A stretch of 64,000 nt of DNA. Source: Sinomonas terrae (GTDB lineage: Bacteria > Actinomycetota > Actinomycetes > Actinomycetales > Micrococcaceae). Below the pieces are notes generated by a model. That model ran no database searches. It was not told the origin of the DNA and saw only the letters and a list, made by a program, of their open reading frames with translations. Both the position numbers and the translations under genes were made by a program. Shown piece by piece: positions 42,759 to 53,207 of the stretch (positions are counted from its first letter, which is position 1; each line of letters opens with the position of its first letter). The stretch covers positions 3,658,001-3,722,000 of the forward strand of contig NZ_JAKZBV010000001.1 in assembly GCF_022539255.1 (NCBI RefSeq). The letters are read 5' to 3'.

Positions 42759-43643
42759 CTAGGACGGCTGAACACTCAATGGCGCGAGATCGCTTACCGC
42801 GCCCAGCGCGGCCAGCCGGTAGAGAGAGGCAGCAGCCTCAACGGCAGTAAGCCGCTGGGCTGGCTCGAGGGCGGTCATTCCGACGACGAGATCCCGCCAG
42901 AGCGGGTCGACACTCTCGGGAATCGGCGGGTTTTGCGTGAGCCGGCGCACTGCGCTCTCAAGCGGCGCGCCAGGGAAGGCCAACTCGCCGGTAAGGCACT
43001 GCAGGAGGACGAGCCCGAGCGAGTAGACGTCGCTCGCGGGGCTGGCCGTGTCCCCACGGACCTGCTCCGGGCTCAGGTAGGCGGGCGTTCCCGACACGGC
43101 GTCTTCGAGCGTGAGAACAGACTCAGTCATGAGGGCGATGCCGAAGTCAGTGAGCTTCGCGTGCGCCCTCGTCCCGTTGACGGCCTCGTCGAGCAGCAGA
43201 ATGTTGGCTGGCTTGATGTCTCGGTGCACCACTCCCTTGCCGTGGATGTAGCCGAGCGCCTCCGCGAGGTCGTGACCGATCTCGGCCACACGCGCGGGCG
43301 GGAGTGGCCCCTCCTTGAGCCGCGCCCGCAGGTCGGGGCCGGTGACGAGCTCCATGACAAGGAAGATGCGCGACGTGCCCTCGGCCCCCCACTCGGTTCC
43401 CGCGTCGAGCAGCGTCACGAGCCCGGGGTGGCTGAGCCGCGCGAGGAGCTTGACCTCGGCGTCGCTGCGTCGCAGCTCGGCCTCGTCCACGGCGGTCGAA
43501 TCGATGAGCTTGACGGCCACCTCGCGCTCGAGGAACTCGTCGAAGGCTCGATGGACAACCGCCATCGAGCCCGCGCCGATCTTCTCAAGAAGCCGATACC
43601 TCCCGCCAAGCGAGTCCATACCGAGAGAACCGGCACCGCGCAC
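42759..43643 (-). CDS. serine/threonine protein kinase (Hanks type, cytosolic)
   Basis: A kinase of about 294 residues from the preferred start. Motifs in order: GAGSMAVVHRAF (glycine loop), VAVKLID (ATP lysine), VVHRDIKPANILLLDE (catalytic loop), LTDFGIALM (metal-binding DFG) and SGTPAYLSPEQV (activation/P+1). No transmembrane helix or PASTA domain follows, unlike PknB, so it should be soluble. The start is uncertain: AAAGGTGG lies 8 nt before GTG 43643, while longer frames begin at 43655 or 43748. Targets are unknown. Confidence 0.85.
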   Translation of the reverse strand: MRGAGSLGMDSLGGRYRLLEKIGAGSMAVVHRAFDEFLEREVAVKLIDSTAVDEAELRRSDAEVKLLARLSHPGLVTLLDAGTEWGAEGTSRIFLVMELVTGPDLRARLKEGPLPPARVAEIGHDLAEALGYIHGKGVVHRDIKPANILLLDEAVNGTRAHAKLTDFGIALMTESVLTLEDAVSGTPAYLSPEQVRGDTASPASDVYSLGLVLLQCLTGELAFPGAPLESAVRRLTQNPPIPESVDPLWRDLVVGMTALEPAQRLTAVEAAASLYRLAALGAVSDLAPLSVQPS

Positions 43644-43793
43644 GTGATCTGCCACCTTTACCCGCTTTCGTCGCCACAGCGGACGGCCAGACAGCCACAC
43701 GCGGTAGTCAGGCGTCACTCGCATCAATACCCGCGGCGAGCAGGGCAAAACTGAGCGAGGGGCAGCAGCAGGAACTAGAGGATGGCTTCTCGG

Positions 43794-43988
43794 TCAGGAG
43801 GACGCTGAGCCCGCGTCCATTGTCTTCAGATCGGCGAAGACGACCTTGTCTGGATGTGCCTCCTTGATGGCCGTAACAGCGGAGAGCCCCGCGTTCTTCA
43901 CTAGCGGGGTACCCAGCTCGATGATGTCCACGTGCTCGGCAACCTTGCCGGCCAGGGTGAGGGCCTCATCGACGGTCAGGACATCCAT
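43794..43988 (-). pseudogene. hxlA: remnant of 3-hexulose-6-phosphate synthase
   Basis: The 64-codon frame MDVLTVDEALTLAGKVAEHV, then DIIELGTPLVKNAGLSAVTA and VVFADLKTMDAG, matches the first third of HPS, the ribulose-monophosphate pathway enzyme that fixes formaldehyde. It then diverges (SASS) and stops, missing two thirds of the barrel. Codons upstream of the ATG (N-V-A) still fit the HPS N-terminus, then change abruptly to the hxlB remnant. It cannot make an active enzyme. Confidence 0.8.
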
Positions 43989-44142
43989 AGCGACATTGCC
44001 GGGGTTGTCGTGTCCCCGACGACATGCACCTCAAGTCCGAGGTGCATGAGGCGCATGGCCGCCATCCGCAGGACCAAGCCGCTGCGTCCTGCGCCGATCA
44101 GGAAGACATGAGGCCGCGCCGGACCAGCCCCGCGACCTAAGA
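43976..44142 (-). pseudogene. hxlB: remnant of 6-phospho-3-hexuloisomerase fused to the HPS remnant
   Basis: One minus-strand frame reads HVFLIGAGRSGLVLRMAAMR, then LMHLGLEVHVVGDTTTPAM, a close match to the SIS domain core of PHI, the partner of HPS. Both the N- and C-terminal parts are missing. The match stops at TTTPAM, where the hxlA remnant begins in another frame, indicating a deletion that joined the two genes. It begins at the sdaA-operon terminator. Confidence 0.75.
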
Positions 44143-44179
44143 CAAAAAAGGACACCCCGGTCCGAAGACCGGGGTGTCC
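44143..44179 (-). terminator. strong rho-independent terminator of the glyA-sox-sdaA operon
   Basis: On the minus strand GGACACCCCGGTC pairs perfectly with GACCGGGGTGTCC (13 bp) around a UUCG loop, followed by UUUUUU (complement of A's at 44144-44149). This is the clearest intrinsic terminator in the window. Confidence 0.93.
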
Positions 44180-44188
44180 TGCGGGCCA

Positions 44189-44413
44189 CTACGCCCACAC
44201 CTCGTAGCCCGCGAGCTTGTCGTAGAGCTTCCGGCGCTGGATCCCTTGGGCGGCGAGCCAGAGCACCGTGTCGTCCGCGGCGGCAAGGTCGACGACGCCC
44301 GTCGCGACCTGCTCGCCCCGGAACCACACCTCGACAGTGCGACCGACCAGCTGCGACCAGTCGTCACGCCGGCCACGCCCCGTCCGCGTCTTGACCACGA
44401 TTGTCTGCCACAT
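44189..44413 (-). CDS. small protein of unknown function
   Basis: A 74-residue protein starting MWQTIVVKTRTGRGRRDDW, with likely beta-strands (TVEVWFRGEQVATGVVDL) and a C-terminal basic helix (GIQRRKLYDKLAGYEVWA). GAGGGGGA lies 7 nt before the ATG. It starts 13 bp after sdaA and ends 9 bp before the terminator, so it is the last gene of the sarcosine/serine operon. No family is recognised. Confidence 0.7.
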   Translation of the reverse strand: MWQTIVVKTRTGRGRRDDWSQLVGRTVEVWFRGEQVATGVVDLAAADDTVLWLAAQGIQRRKLYDKLAGYEVWA

Positions 44414-44426
44414 GCAGAACTCCCCC

Positions 44427-45803
<1,377 letters not shown>

Positions 45804-45819
45804 TGCCGGCCTCCTTCCC

Positions 45820-46659
45820 TCATCGGAGCACCACCGTGCGATTGCCGTTCAGGATGACCCGCCCCTCGCAGTGCCAGCGCACCGCGTTGCTGAGCGCCTT
45901 GCACTCCGCGTCTCGGCCGACGGCGACGAGGTCCTCGGGCGAGTGCGTGTGATCGACCTCGATGACCTGCTGGGCGATGATCGGGCCCTCGTCGAGCTCG
46001 GCGTTGACGTAGTGGGCTGTAGCGCCCACGGTCTTGACCCCGCGCTCCCACGCTTGGTGGTACGGCTTCGCTCCCTTGAACGAGGGCAGGAACGAGTGGT
46101 GGATGTTGATCACGCGACCGGTCATGCGGGTCGCGAGAGCGTCGCTGAGCACCTGCATGTAGCGCGCTAGCACCACGAGTTCCACGGCGTAGCTGTCCAC
46201 GAGGGCAAGGAGCTTGGCCTCGGCCTCGGGCTTGGATTCGGCCGTGACCGGGATGTGGTGGTACGGGATGCCGTGCCACTCCACGAGGCCGCGGTGGTCC
46301 TCGTGGTTGGACACGACCGCCACGATGTCCACAGGCAGCTCGCCGATGCGGGCCCGGAACAGCAGGTCGTTGAGGCAGTGCCCGAACTTCGACACCATGA
46401 GCAGCACCCGGGTCTTCTCCCCCGCCGGGCGGAGCTGCCACGTCATCCCGAACTCCTGGGCGATCGGACCGAACTCGGACTCGAGCGGCCCCGGCGCCTC
46501 GAAGTGGACGCGCATGTAGAAGTGCCCGCCCCGCCTGTCCCCGTACTGCTTGATGTCGAGGATGTTGCAGCCGTGCTGGGCCAGGAAGCCCGAGACCGCG
46601 TAGACGATCCCGGGCCGCTCCGGGCAGTCGAGTGTGAGGACGTACTCAGCGGGTGCCAT
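45820..46659 (-). CDS. purU: formyltetrahydrofolate deformylase
   Basis: A 279-residue hydrolase that releases formate from 10-formyl-THF. The N-terminal ACT domain is LTLDCPERPGIVYAVSGFLA; the formyltransferase-like domain has VSNHEDHRGLVEWHGIPYHH and the catalytic NIHHSFLPSFKGAKPYHQA. In a sarcosine operon it recycles THF when C1 units are in excess. ATG 46659 lies inside the end of soxG (14-nt overlap); GTG 46668 is an alternative. Confidence 0.95.
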   Translation of the reverse strand: MAPAEYVLTLDCPERPGIVYAVSGFLAQHGCNILDIKQYGDRRGGHFYMRVHFEAPGPLESEFGPIAQEFGMTWQLRPAGEKTRVLLMVSKFGHCLNDLLFRARIGELPVDIVAVVSNHEDHRGLVEWHGIPYHHIPVTAESKPEAEAKLLALVDSYAVELVVLARYMQVLSDALATRMTGRVINIHHSFLPSFKGAKPYHQAWERGVKTVGATAHYVNAELDEGPIIAQQVIEVDHTHSPEDLVAVGRDAECKALSNAVRWHCEGRVILNGNRTVVLR

Positions 46660-47287
46660 GGAATTCACGCATCGCGTCGAGGAGCCAGCGGCCGAGGTAG
46701 TCCGCGAACGAGGCCCGCGGGAAGATCTCCCACGTCTCGTTCCCGGTCCTCCAGAGCAGGATCGGGACCGGGCCGAGCTGCGTCACGTACGCCGAGCCGA
46801 CGGCAAACGCGCGCGGGTGCAGGTCGAGCGCGCAGCCCTTCTCGAGGACGTCGCGGGCCGCCTTTCCGGTCAGCTCGAATGTCGTGCGGTTGGCGGAGAG
46901 GTCGACGGCGGAGCCCGGCTGCCCACCGATAGCCTCGACGAGGCGGGCGGTCGCCTCGGCGGGGTCGACAGTGCTGCCGAGAGGGGAGACGACGAGGAAC
47001 TCGTCCGGACCCAGCCACAGGACCGAGCTGCCCGCGCCGACGGCGACCTCGCCGCAGCGAGCAGGCAGCGGCGCGCCGAGACGTTCCTCGACGCGACGCG
47101 CAGCGTCCGTGCCGGGGACGACGCGGAGGCCGACCATCGTGCGGAACGGCGCCTCGCGCAGCGCGAGGCTGTGCAGCCCGGTCACCTCGGCCGCCGCGAA
47201 CTGGGCGGCGAGGTGGGCAGCTGGGCTGCGCCGGAGATCGGCGGTGCCGAACTGGTGGTGGGGGGCGATCAGGGTCTGCTCAGCCAT
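46646..47287 (-). CDS. soxG: sarcosine oxidase gamma subunit
   Basis: A 213-residue subunit of heterotetrameric sarcosine oxidase, which oxidises sarcosine to glycine and passes the methyl group to THF. Recognised by the GcvT-like segment VLWLGPDEFLVVSP and SAVDLSANRTTFELTGKAAR, and by its place after soxA, whose stop it overlaps by 8 nt. The ATG is at 47287. Gamma subunits contribute to folding of the complex. Confidence 0.9.
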   Translation of the reverse strand: MAEQTLIAPHHQFGTADLRRSPAAHLAAQFAAAEVTGLHSLALREAPFRTMVGLRVVPGTDAARRVEERLGAPLPARCGEVAVGAGSSVLWLGPDEFLVVSPLGSTVDPAEATARLVEAIGGQPGSAVDLSANRTTFELTGKAARDVLEKGCALDLHPRAFAVGSAYVTQLGPVPILLWRTGNETWEIFPRASFADYLGRWLLDAMREFHGTR

Positions 47288-50198
47288 CGCGGCGCTTCCC
47301 TTCCGGGTCGTAGAGGACGGTGTCGCCGACGATGACGTCGACGAGCTGGTTGCCCACGGGGGCGACGAGGGTCTGGCCGATGCGGTTCCGGCCGTTCTTG
47401 ATGAGCGCGAGCGCGAACGAGCGGCCGAGCGCTGCCGAGTGGTAGCTCGACGTCACGTGGCCGAGCATCGGCACGGGGCCGTAGGCCGGGTTCACACTGA
47501 TCCCCGACTCGACGAGCTGCGTGCCCTCGGGGAGCCGGAACGTCGGGTCGACGGGCAGGAGCGAGACGAGGTGCTTGCGGTCGGCGCGCGCGCTGTCCGC
47601 ACGGGAGTAGGAGCGCTTGCCGATGAAGTCCTTCGCCTTCGAGACGATCCATTCCATCCCGGCGTCCTGCGGCGTGACGGTACCGTCGGTGTCCTGGCCG
47701 ACGATGGGATAGCCCTTCTCGGCGCGGAGCACGTGCATGGTCTCGGTGCCGTAGGGGGTAATGCCGAACTCCTCACCGGCCGCGAAGATGTCCTCCCAGA
47801 CCTTCTGGCCATACCAGCCGGAGACGTTGACCTCGAAGGCCAGCTCGCCGGAGAACGAGATGCGGCAGACGCGGGCCGGGATGCCCGAGGCGAGGGTCGT
47901 CTCGCGGAATGTCATGAACGGGAACGCCTCGTTGTCGACGTCGAGCTCCGGGGCCACCTTGGCGATGACCGCGCGGGACTTGGGGCCGACGACGGCGACA
48001 GTCGTCCACTGCTCCGTGACCGACGTGAAGTTCACGTCGAGCCCCGGCCACTCCGTCTGGTGCCACTCCTCGAGCCAATCGAGCACGCGCGCGGCGCCGC
48101 CCGTCGTCGTCGTCATGAAGTAGCGGTTCTCCTCGACGCGGAGGGTCACGCCGTCGTCGAAGATCATCCCGTCGGGCGTGCACATGACGCCGTAGCGTGC
48201 CGAACCGGGCTTGAGCTTCTTGAAGGCGTTCGTGTAGATGCGGTTGAGGAACTCGCCCGCATCCGTGCCCCAGACCTCGATCTTGCCAAGGGTCGTCGCG
48301 TCCATCATGCCCACCGAGGTGCGGACCGCCGCACACTCGCGGAGCACGGCGTCGTCCATCGATTCGCCCGCCTCCGGGTAGTACCACGGACGCAGCCACT
48401 GCCCGACGATCTCGAACTCGGCGCCGTGCTCCACGTGCCACGGGTGGATCGACGTGAGGCGCGCCGGGTCGAAGAGCTCACCGCGCTCGCGGCCGGCGAG
48501 GGCCGCGAAGGCGACGGGCGCGTACGGGGCGCGGTACGTCGTCGTGCCGATCTCGCCGGGGGTCGCGCCGTTGTTCAGCGCGGCGGCGATGACGCCGATC
48601 GCGTTGACGCCGGAGGTCTTGCCCTGGTCGTTCGCGGTGCTGATCGAGGTGTAGCGCTTCACGTGCTCGACGCTGCGCATACCTGCGCCGGTCGCGCGGA
48701 GGACGTCCTTGACGGTCTGGTCGCGCTGGAGGTCAACGAAGTGCTCGTCGAGGCCGTCGAGGCTCCCGTCCTCTGCGCGGACCACCCACAGCGGGCGGGT
48801 CGTGCCGGTCACGTGCCGGGCCGTGCCTGCGACGGCGATCGCGTGCGCGCCGCCCTCATTGACGAAGCCCGCGTTGAAGGCCGCGACGGCGCCCGCGTTC
48901 GTGCCCTCGACGAGGCAGTCCTCGAGCGCGAAGCTGCCGCGTGCCGAGCCGACGACCTGCTGGCCCTCGACCGCACCCGACGGCACGAACGCCGCGAGGT
49001 CGTCGTCCCAGCGGACCTTGCCCTGGCGCTGGCTGTGCAGGTGGACCACGGGGCTCCACCCGCCTGAGACCGCGACGAGGTCGCACGCGATGTCCTGCTG
49101 GGGCCCAGTGGGCGTGCCCTCCGGGTCGATCGCGCGGATCGTCGCGCTGGCGACGCGCGGGGTTCCCGCAGTATCGACGACGGTGGCACCCGGCAGGACG
49201 ACGACGCCGGCCGCGTGCGCTGCCTCGGCGGCGGCGGAGAGCTCTGGGCGGGCGTCCGCGACCGCCGCGATCTGGAGACCTGCCCGGGCGAGTTCGGCGA
49301 CGAGCGGGTACACGCTGTCGTTCGTCGTCGAGACGACGACGCGCGAGCCGGCCGCGACGCCGTAGCGGTTCAGGTAGGTGCGTACCGCCGAGGCGAGCAT
49401 GACGCCGGGGCGGTCGTTGTTGCGGAACACGATCGGGCGCTCGTGGGCGCCGGTCGCGAGGACGACCTGCTGAGCACGGATGTGCCACAGCCGCTGACGG
49501 GAGACGCCCTCGAACTCGGGGGCCTGAGCCTTTGTGCCAAGGTGATCGGTGCGGTTCTCGAGAGCGATGACGTAGTTCGAGTCGTAGCTGCCGAACGCGT
49601 TGGTGCGAGTCAGGACGGTTGCCTCCTCGGCGCCGTCGAGCTCGGCACGGACCCGCGCGATCCAATCCGCGGCGGAAGCGCCGTCGACTGACGCCTTGGG
49701 CTCCGCGAGCAGCGACCCGCCCAGCTCCGGCTGGTCATCGATGAGGATGACCCTGGCGCCGGTTGCAGTGGCCTCGCGGGCCGCGGCGAGGCCGGCCGGG
49801 CCGCCGCCGACGACGAGGACGTCAGTGTGGACGTACTTCTTGTCGTAGACCGATGTGTCCTCTTGCGGGTCGAGCTGGCCCAGACCCGAGAGGTACTGGG
49901 CCTCGATCCCGTCGACGAGCTCGACCGTCGTGGCCGGAAGCATCGATTCCGTGGTGGAGTGGCCCGGACGGCGCACCTTCACGAGCGCATTAGGCTCCTC
50001 GACGCCCGCGGCCACGATGCCGCGGGGCCGGTTCAGGTAGAGGGACGGGGCCGTCCCGATCACCCCGGCGGCCAGCAGCGCGGACGCGAGCGTGTCTCCC
50101 GGGTGGCCGGTGTAAGTGCGGCCGTCGACGGTGAACTCGAGTTCCGTCGAGCGGTCGACGCGGCCGCCCTGGCGGAGGCGGAACGGTTGGCGGCTCAT
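47280..50198 (-). CDS. soxA: sarcosine oxidase alpha subunit
   Basis: A 972-residue subunit. Residues 20-110 form the ferredoxin-like domain binding NAD-side elements (DGRTYTGHPGDTLASALLAA). The FAD/NAD-binding disulfide-reductase-like domain has LVVGGGPAGLAAAREATATG near residue 133. The C-terminal half is a GcvT-like THF domain (ARVCRISFSGELAFEVNVSG, GTETMHVLRAEKGYPIVGQD). ATG 50198 overlaps the soxD stop; a longer open frame upstream lies over soxD and is not used. Size matches the family (about 965-1,000). Confidence 0.95.
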   Translation of the reverse strand: MSRQPFRLRQGGRVDRSTELEFTVDGRTYTGHPGDTLASALLAAGVIGTAPSLYLNRPRGIVAAGVEEPNALVKVRRPGHSTTESMLPATTVELVDGIEAQYLSGLGQLDPQEDTSVYDKKYVHTDVLVVGGGPAGLAAAREATATGARVILIDDQPELGGSLLAEPKASVDGASAADWIARVRAELDGAEEATVLTRTNAFGSYDSNYVIALENRTDHLGTKAQAPEFEGVSRQRLWHIRAQQVVLATGAHERPIVFRNNDRPGVMLASAVRTYLNRYGVAAGSRVVVSTTNDSVYPLVAELARAGLQIAAVADARPELSAAAEAAHAAGVVVLPGATVVDTAGTPRVASATIRAIDPEGTPTGPQQDIACDLVAVSGGWSPVVHLHSQRQGKVRWDDDLAAFVPSGAVEGQQVVGSARGSFALEDCLVEGTNAGAVAAFNAGFVNEGGAHAIAVAGTARHVTGTTRPLWVVRAEDGSLDGLDEHFVDLQRDQTVKDVLRATGAGMRSVEHVKRYTSISTANDQGKTSGVNAIGVIAAALNNGATPGEIGTTTYRAPYAPVAFAALAGRERGELFDPARLTSIHPWHVEHGAEFEIVGQWLRPWYYPEAGESMDDAVLRECAAVRTSVGMMDATTLGKIEVWGTDAGEFLNRIYTNAFKKLKPGSARYGVMCTPDGMIFDDGVTLRVEENRYFMTTTTGGAARVLDWLEEWHQTEWPGLDVNFTSVTEQWTTVAVVGPKSRAVIAKVAPELDVDNEAFPFMTFRETTLASGIPARVCRISFSGELAFEVNVSGWYGQKVWEDIFAAGEEFGITPYGTETMHVLRAEKGYPIVGQDTDGTVTPQDAGMEWIVSKAKDFIGKRSYSRADSARADRKHLVSLLPVDPTFRLPEGTQLVESGISVNPAYGPVPMLGHVTSSYHSAALGRSFALALIKNGRNRIGQTLVAPVGNQLVDVIVGDTVLYDPEGKRRDG

Positions 50199-50485
50199 TT
50201 GGCTCCTCCACTGATGCTCGGCTGGGTCTCGCCCATGCTGTAGACCGCGGCGATTCGGTACGTAGCGGTGTCGCGGACTGCGTTGAACCACTTCCGGCAG
50301 CCGCCGGAGTGGACCCAGCGCTCGGCAAAGAGGCCCTTCGGGTTCTCGCGGTAGAAGAGGTACCGGCCCCACTCCTCGTCGGTGAGGGCGTTCGGGTCCT
50401 CCGGGTAGGCGATGTGGGCCTGACCGCCGTAGTGGAACTCGGTCTCGTCGCGAGGCCCGCAATTCGGGCAGCTGATGAGCAGCAT
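50195..50485 (-). CDS. soxD: sarcosine oxidase delta subunit
   Basis: A 96-residue zinc-binding subunit: LLISCPNCGPRDETEFHYGG gives the first two Cys ligands, with a Cys/His pair later (HSGGCRKWFNAVRDT). SoxD proteins are about 90-110 residues and always sit between soxB and soxA. Its stop overlaps the soxA start (ATGA-type overlap). Confidence 0.94.
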   Translation of the reverse strand: MLLISCPNCGPRDETEFHYGGQAHIAYPEDPNALTDEEWGRYLFYRENPKGLFAERWVHSGGCRKWFNAVRDTATYRIAAVYSMGETQPSISGGAK

Positions 50486-50528
50486 CGCTGGCTCCTTCTG
50501 TGTCTAGAGGCTCAGTGGGCGTAGAGGC

Positions 50529-51746
50529 TCAGTGGGCGACGGCGGCCGCGCCGTGCTCGTCGATGAGGGCACCCGTGACGAAGCGGTCAAGGGAGAACGG
50601 GGCGTTCAGGGGGTGCGGGTCGCCCGTGGCGACCGTGTGCGCCATCGTCCAGCCCGCGCCCGGGGTGCCCTTGAAGCCGCCCGTGCCCCAGCCACAGTTC
50701 ACGTACATGTTCTCGACCGGGCTCTTGCTCACGATCGGGGAGGCATCGAGTGTGACGTCGACGATGCCGCCCCAGGTGCGCAGCAGGTGCGCCCGGGCGA
50801 AGATCGGGAAGAGCTCGACCGCGGCGGCCATCTGCTCCTCGATGACGTGGAACGCGCCCCGCTGGCCATAGCCGTTGTACGAGTCGATGCCCGCGCCCAT
50901 CACGAGCTCGCCCTTGTGGGCCTGCGAGACGTACACGTGGACGTGGTTCGACATCACGACGGTCGGGTGCACGATCTCGTGGAGCTCGGAGACGAGCGCC
51001 TGGAGCGGGTGGGACTGGATCGGAAGGTCGAAGCCGGCCATCTTGGCGAGGACGCTCGAGTGTCCAGCCGCGCAGAGGGCGACCTTCCCCGTGTTGATCG
51101 TGCCGTGGTTCGTCTGGACGGCGACAACGCGGTTGCCGTCCTTGACGAAGCCCGTGACCTCACAGTTCTGAATGAGGTCCACGCCGAGCTCGTCGGCCTT
51201 GCGCGCGAACGCCCAGGCGACGTGATCGTGCTTGGCAATCCCAGCGCGCGGCTGGAACGTGCCGCCCAGGACTGGGTAGCGGATCTTGTCGCTCGTGTTG
51301 AGGATCGGGCAGACTTCCTTGACCTGATCCACGTCGAGCCACTCGGCGTCGACCCCGTTGAGCTTGTTCGCGCTCACGCGGCGGACCGACTCGCGCACGT
51401 CCTGGAGCGTGTGCGCGAGGTTGAGGACGCCGCGCTGGCTGAACAGGAAGTCGTACTCGAGCTCCTCGGGGAGCTCCTCCCAGAGCTTGAGCGAATGCTC
51501 GTAGATCGCGGCCGACTCGTCCCACAGATAGTTCGAGCGGATGATCGTCGTGTTGCGGGCCATGTTCCCTCCCGCGAGCCAACCGCGCTCGAGCACAGCG
51601 ATGTTGGTCATGCCGTGGTTCTTCGCGAGGTAGTACGCGGTCGCCAGCCCATGGCCGCCGCCGCCGACGATGACGGCGTCGTAGGACGCCTTGGGGTCGG
51701 GATTGCGCCAGAGGAAGTCTGGGTGTTCAGGCAGGAGATCCGCCAT
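50529..51746 (-). CDS. soxB: sarcosine oxidase beta subunit
   Basis: A 405-residue flavoprotein subunit carrying the sarcosine-oxidising site. Rossmann motif AVIVGGGGHGLATAYYLAKN is followed by VLERGWLAGGNMARNTTIIR, typical of SoxB, and NCGWGTGGFKGTPGAGWTMA near the C-terminus. The covalent FMN-linking His of the family falls in the N-terminal third but was not mapped. The ATG at 51746 overlaps the glyA TGA (TGATG), so they are coupled. Confidence 0.95.
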   Translation of the reverse strand: MADLLPEHPDFLWRNPDPKASYDAVIVGGGGHGLATAYYLAKNHGMTNIAVLERGWLAGGNMARNTTIIRSNYLWDESAAIYEHSLKLWEELPEELEYDFLFSQRGVLNLAHTLQDVRESVRRVSANKLNGVDAEWLDVDQVKEVCPILNTSDKIRYPVLGGTFQPRAGIAKHDHVAWAFARKADELGVDLIQNCEVTGFVKDGNRVVAVQTNHGTINTGKVALCAAGHSSVLAKMAGFDLPIQSHPLQALVSELHEIVHPTVVMSNHVHVYVSQAHKGELVMGAGIDSYNGYGQRGAFHVIEEQMAAAVELFPIFARAHLLRTWGGIVDVTLDASPIVSKSPVENMYVNCGWGTGGFKGTPGAGWTMAHTVATGDPHPLNAPFSLDRFVTGALIDEHGAAAVAH

Positions 51747-53071
51747 CACTTGGCTCCGTTCAACGTCAGCTCGGGGTTCGAGTCGGTCAGGATCGGGGTG
51801 AGGTTCGCGTAGAGGGGGTGCTTGTCGGCAAGGACCGCCACCCGGGCGCGCAAGTCCTCGGCGACCTCGTCGTTGAAGCCGGCCTTGAGGGCAGTGGCAA
51901 TGATGTCCGCGACCTCCCGGAACTCGGTCTCGCCGAACCCTCGTGTCGCCAGGGCCGGCGTCCCGACGCGCAGCCCGGAGGAGACCATCGGCGGCCGAGG
52001 ATCGAACGGGACAGCGTTGCGGTTCACCGTGATCCCGATCCGGTGCAGGCGGTCCTCGCCCTGCTGGCCGTCGAGCTCGGAGTTCCGGAGGTCGACAAGG
52101 ACCAAGTGGACATCGGTGCCGCCGTTGACGACGGAGACGCCGGAGGCAGCGACGTCGTCCTCGAGGAGGCGCTCGGCGATGATGCGCGCTCCCTGGAGCG
52201 TGCGCTCCTGCCGGTCGCGGAAGGCGGGCTCGGCTGCGAACTTGAACGCGACCGCCTTCGCCGCGATCACATGCTCAAGCGGACCGCCCTGCTGGCCCGG
52301 GAAGACTGAAGAATTGACCTTCTTCGCGATATCCGCCCGGTTGGTGAGGATCACCCCGCCGCGCGGTCCGCCCAGAGTCTTGTGCGTCGTCGTCGTCACG
52401 ATGTCTGCGTGCGGGACCGGGTTCGGGTGCAGGCCCGCTGCAACCAAGCCCGCGAAGTGTGCCATATCCACCATGAGATACGCGCCCACGAGGTCCGCGA
52501 TACGGCGGAATTCGGCGAAGTCGAGCTGACGCGAGTAGGCGGACCAGCCAGCGACGATGAGCTTGGGCTTGTGCTCGAGGGCGAGCCGCTCGACCTCTGC
52601 CATATCGATGAGGAAGTCCTTCCGGCTTACCTCATAAGGCACTACCTTGTAGAGCCTGCCCGAGAAGTTGATCTTCATCCCGTGCGTGAGGTGGCCGCCG
52701 TGGGCGAGCGAGAGGCCGAGGATGGTATCGCCCGGCTCGAGCAGGGCGAACATCGCGGCAGCATTGGCCTGGGCGCCCGAGTGGGGCTGGACGTTGGCGA
52801 ACTCAGCGCCGAAGAGCGCCTTCGCGCGGTCGATCGCGAGCTGCTCGATCACGTCGACGTTCTCGCAGCCCCCGTAGTAGCGCTTGCCGGGATAGCCCTC
52901 GGCGTACTTGTTCGTCAGGACTGAACCCTGGGCTTCCATGACGGCGGTCGGAGCGAAGTTCTCCGACGCGATCATCTCCAGAGTGCCCTGCTGTCGCTTG
53001 AGCTCCTCGTCGATGGCGGCCGCAACCTCGGGGTCCGCTTCGGCGAGTGGAGTAGTCAGGACATTCACCAT
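51746..53071 (-). CDS. glyA: serine hydroxymethyltransferase
   Basis: A 441-residue PLP enzyme interconverting glycine + methylene-THF and serine. It has EMIASENFAPTAVMEAQGS near the N-terminus, YPGKRYYGGCENVDVIE, and the PLP lysine in VTTTTHKTLGGPRGG. GAGGAGG lies 5 nt before ATG 53071; longer upstream frame is not used. As first gene of the sox operon it is probably a catabolic copy using the glycine and C1 unit from sarcosine. Confidence 0.96.
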   Translation of the reverse strand: MVNVLTTPLAEADPEVAAAIDEELKRQQGTLEMIASENFAPTAVMEAQGSVLTNKYAEGYPGKRYYGGCENVDVIEQLAIDRAKALFGAEFANVQPHSGAQANAAAMFALLEPGDTILGLSLAHGGHLTHGMKINFSGRLYKVVPYEVSRKDFLIDMAEVERLALEHKPKLIVAGWSAYSRQLDFAEFRRIADLVGAYLMVDMAHFAGLVAAGLHPNPVPHADIVTTTTHKTLGGPRGGVILTNRADIAKKVNSSVFPGQQGGPLEHVIAAKAVAFKFAAEPAFRDRQERTLQGARIIAERLLEDDVAASGVSVVNGGTDVHLVLVDLRNSELDGQQGEDRLHRIGITVNRNAVPFDPRPPMVSSGLRVGTPALATRGFGETEFREVADIIATALKAGFNDEVAEDLRARVAVLADKHPLYANLTPILTDSNPELTLNGAK

Positions 53072-53123
53072 TGTGTCCTCCTCTGCTGTGTCGTGAAGAC
53101 CTTGGATCGAACTAGTATGAGAC

Positions 53124-53133
53124 TGATATATCA
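53124..53133. promoter_or_regulatory. palindrome TGATATATCA between glyA and the GntR gene
   Basis: A perfect 10-bp palindrome in the A/T-richer 136-bp gap between divergent glyA and the FCD/GntR regulator. Position makes it a candidate operator for the regulator; a single short palindrome is weak evidence. Confidence 0.4.
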
Positions 53134-53207
53134 AAGCCTGAGCACGAGTATGATTGAGATTGAACAGCGATGTCAACCATCTGCTGCGGAAGAAGGGACC
53201 TCTGGGG

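Noticed and set aside
43794..44142. A functional small fused HPS-PHI enzyme
   Set aside because: Each part covers less than half of its family, in different frames, and lacks essential regions.
47280..50462. Longer soxA start giving 1,060 residues
   Set aside because: The extra N-terminus lies over soxD in another frame and reads as an Arg/Pro shadow; ATG 50198 overlaps the soxD stop as expected.
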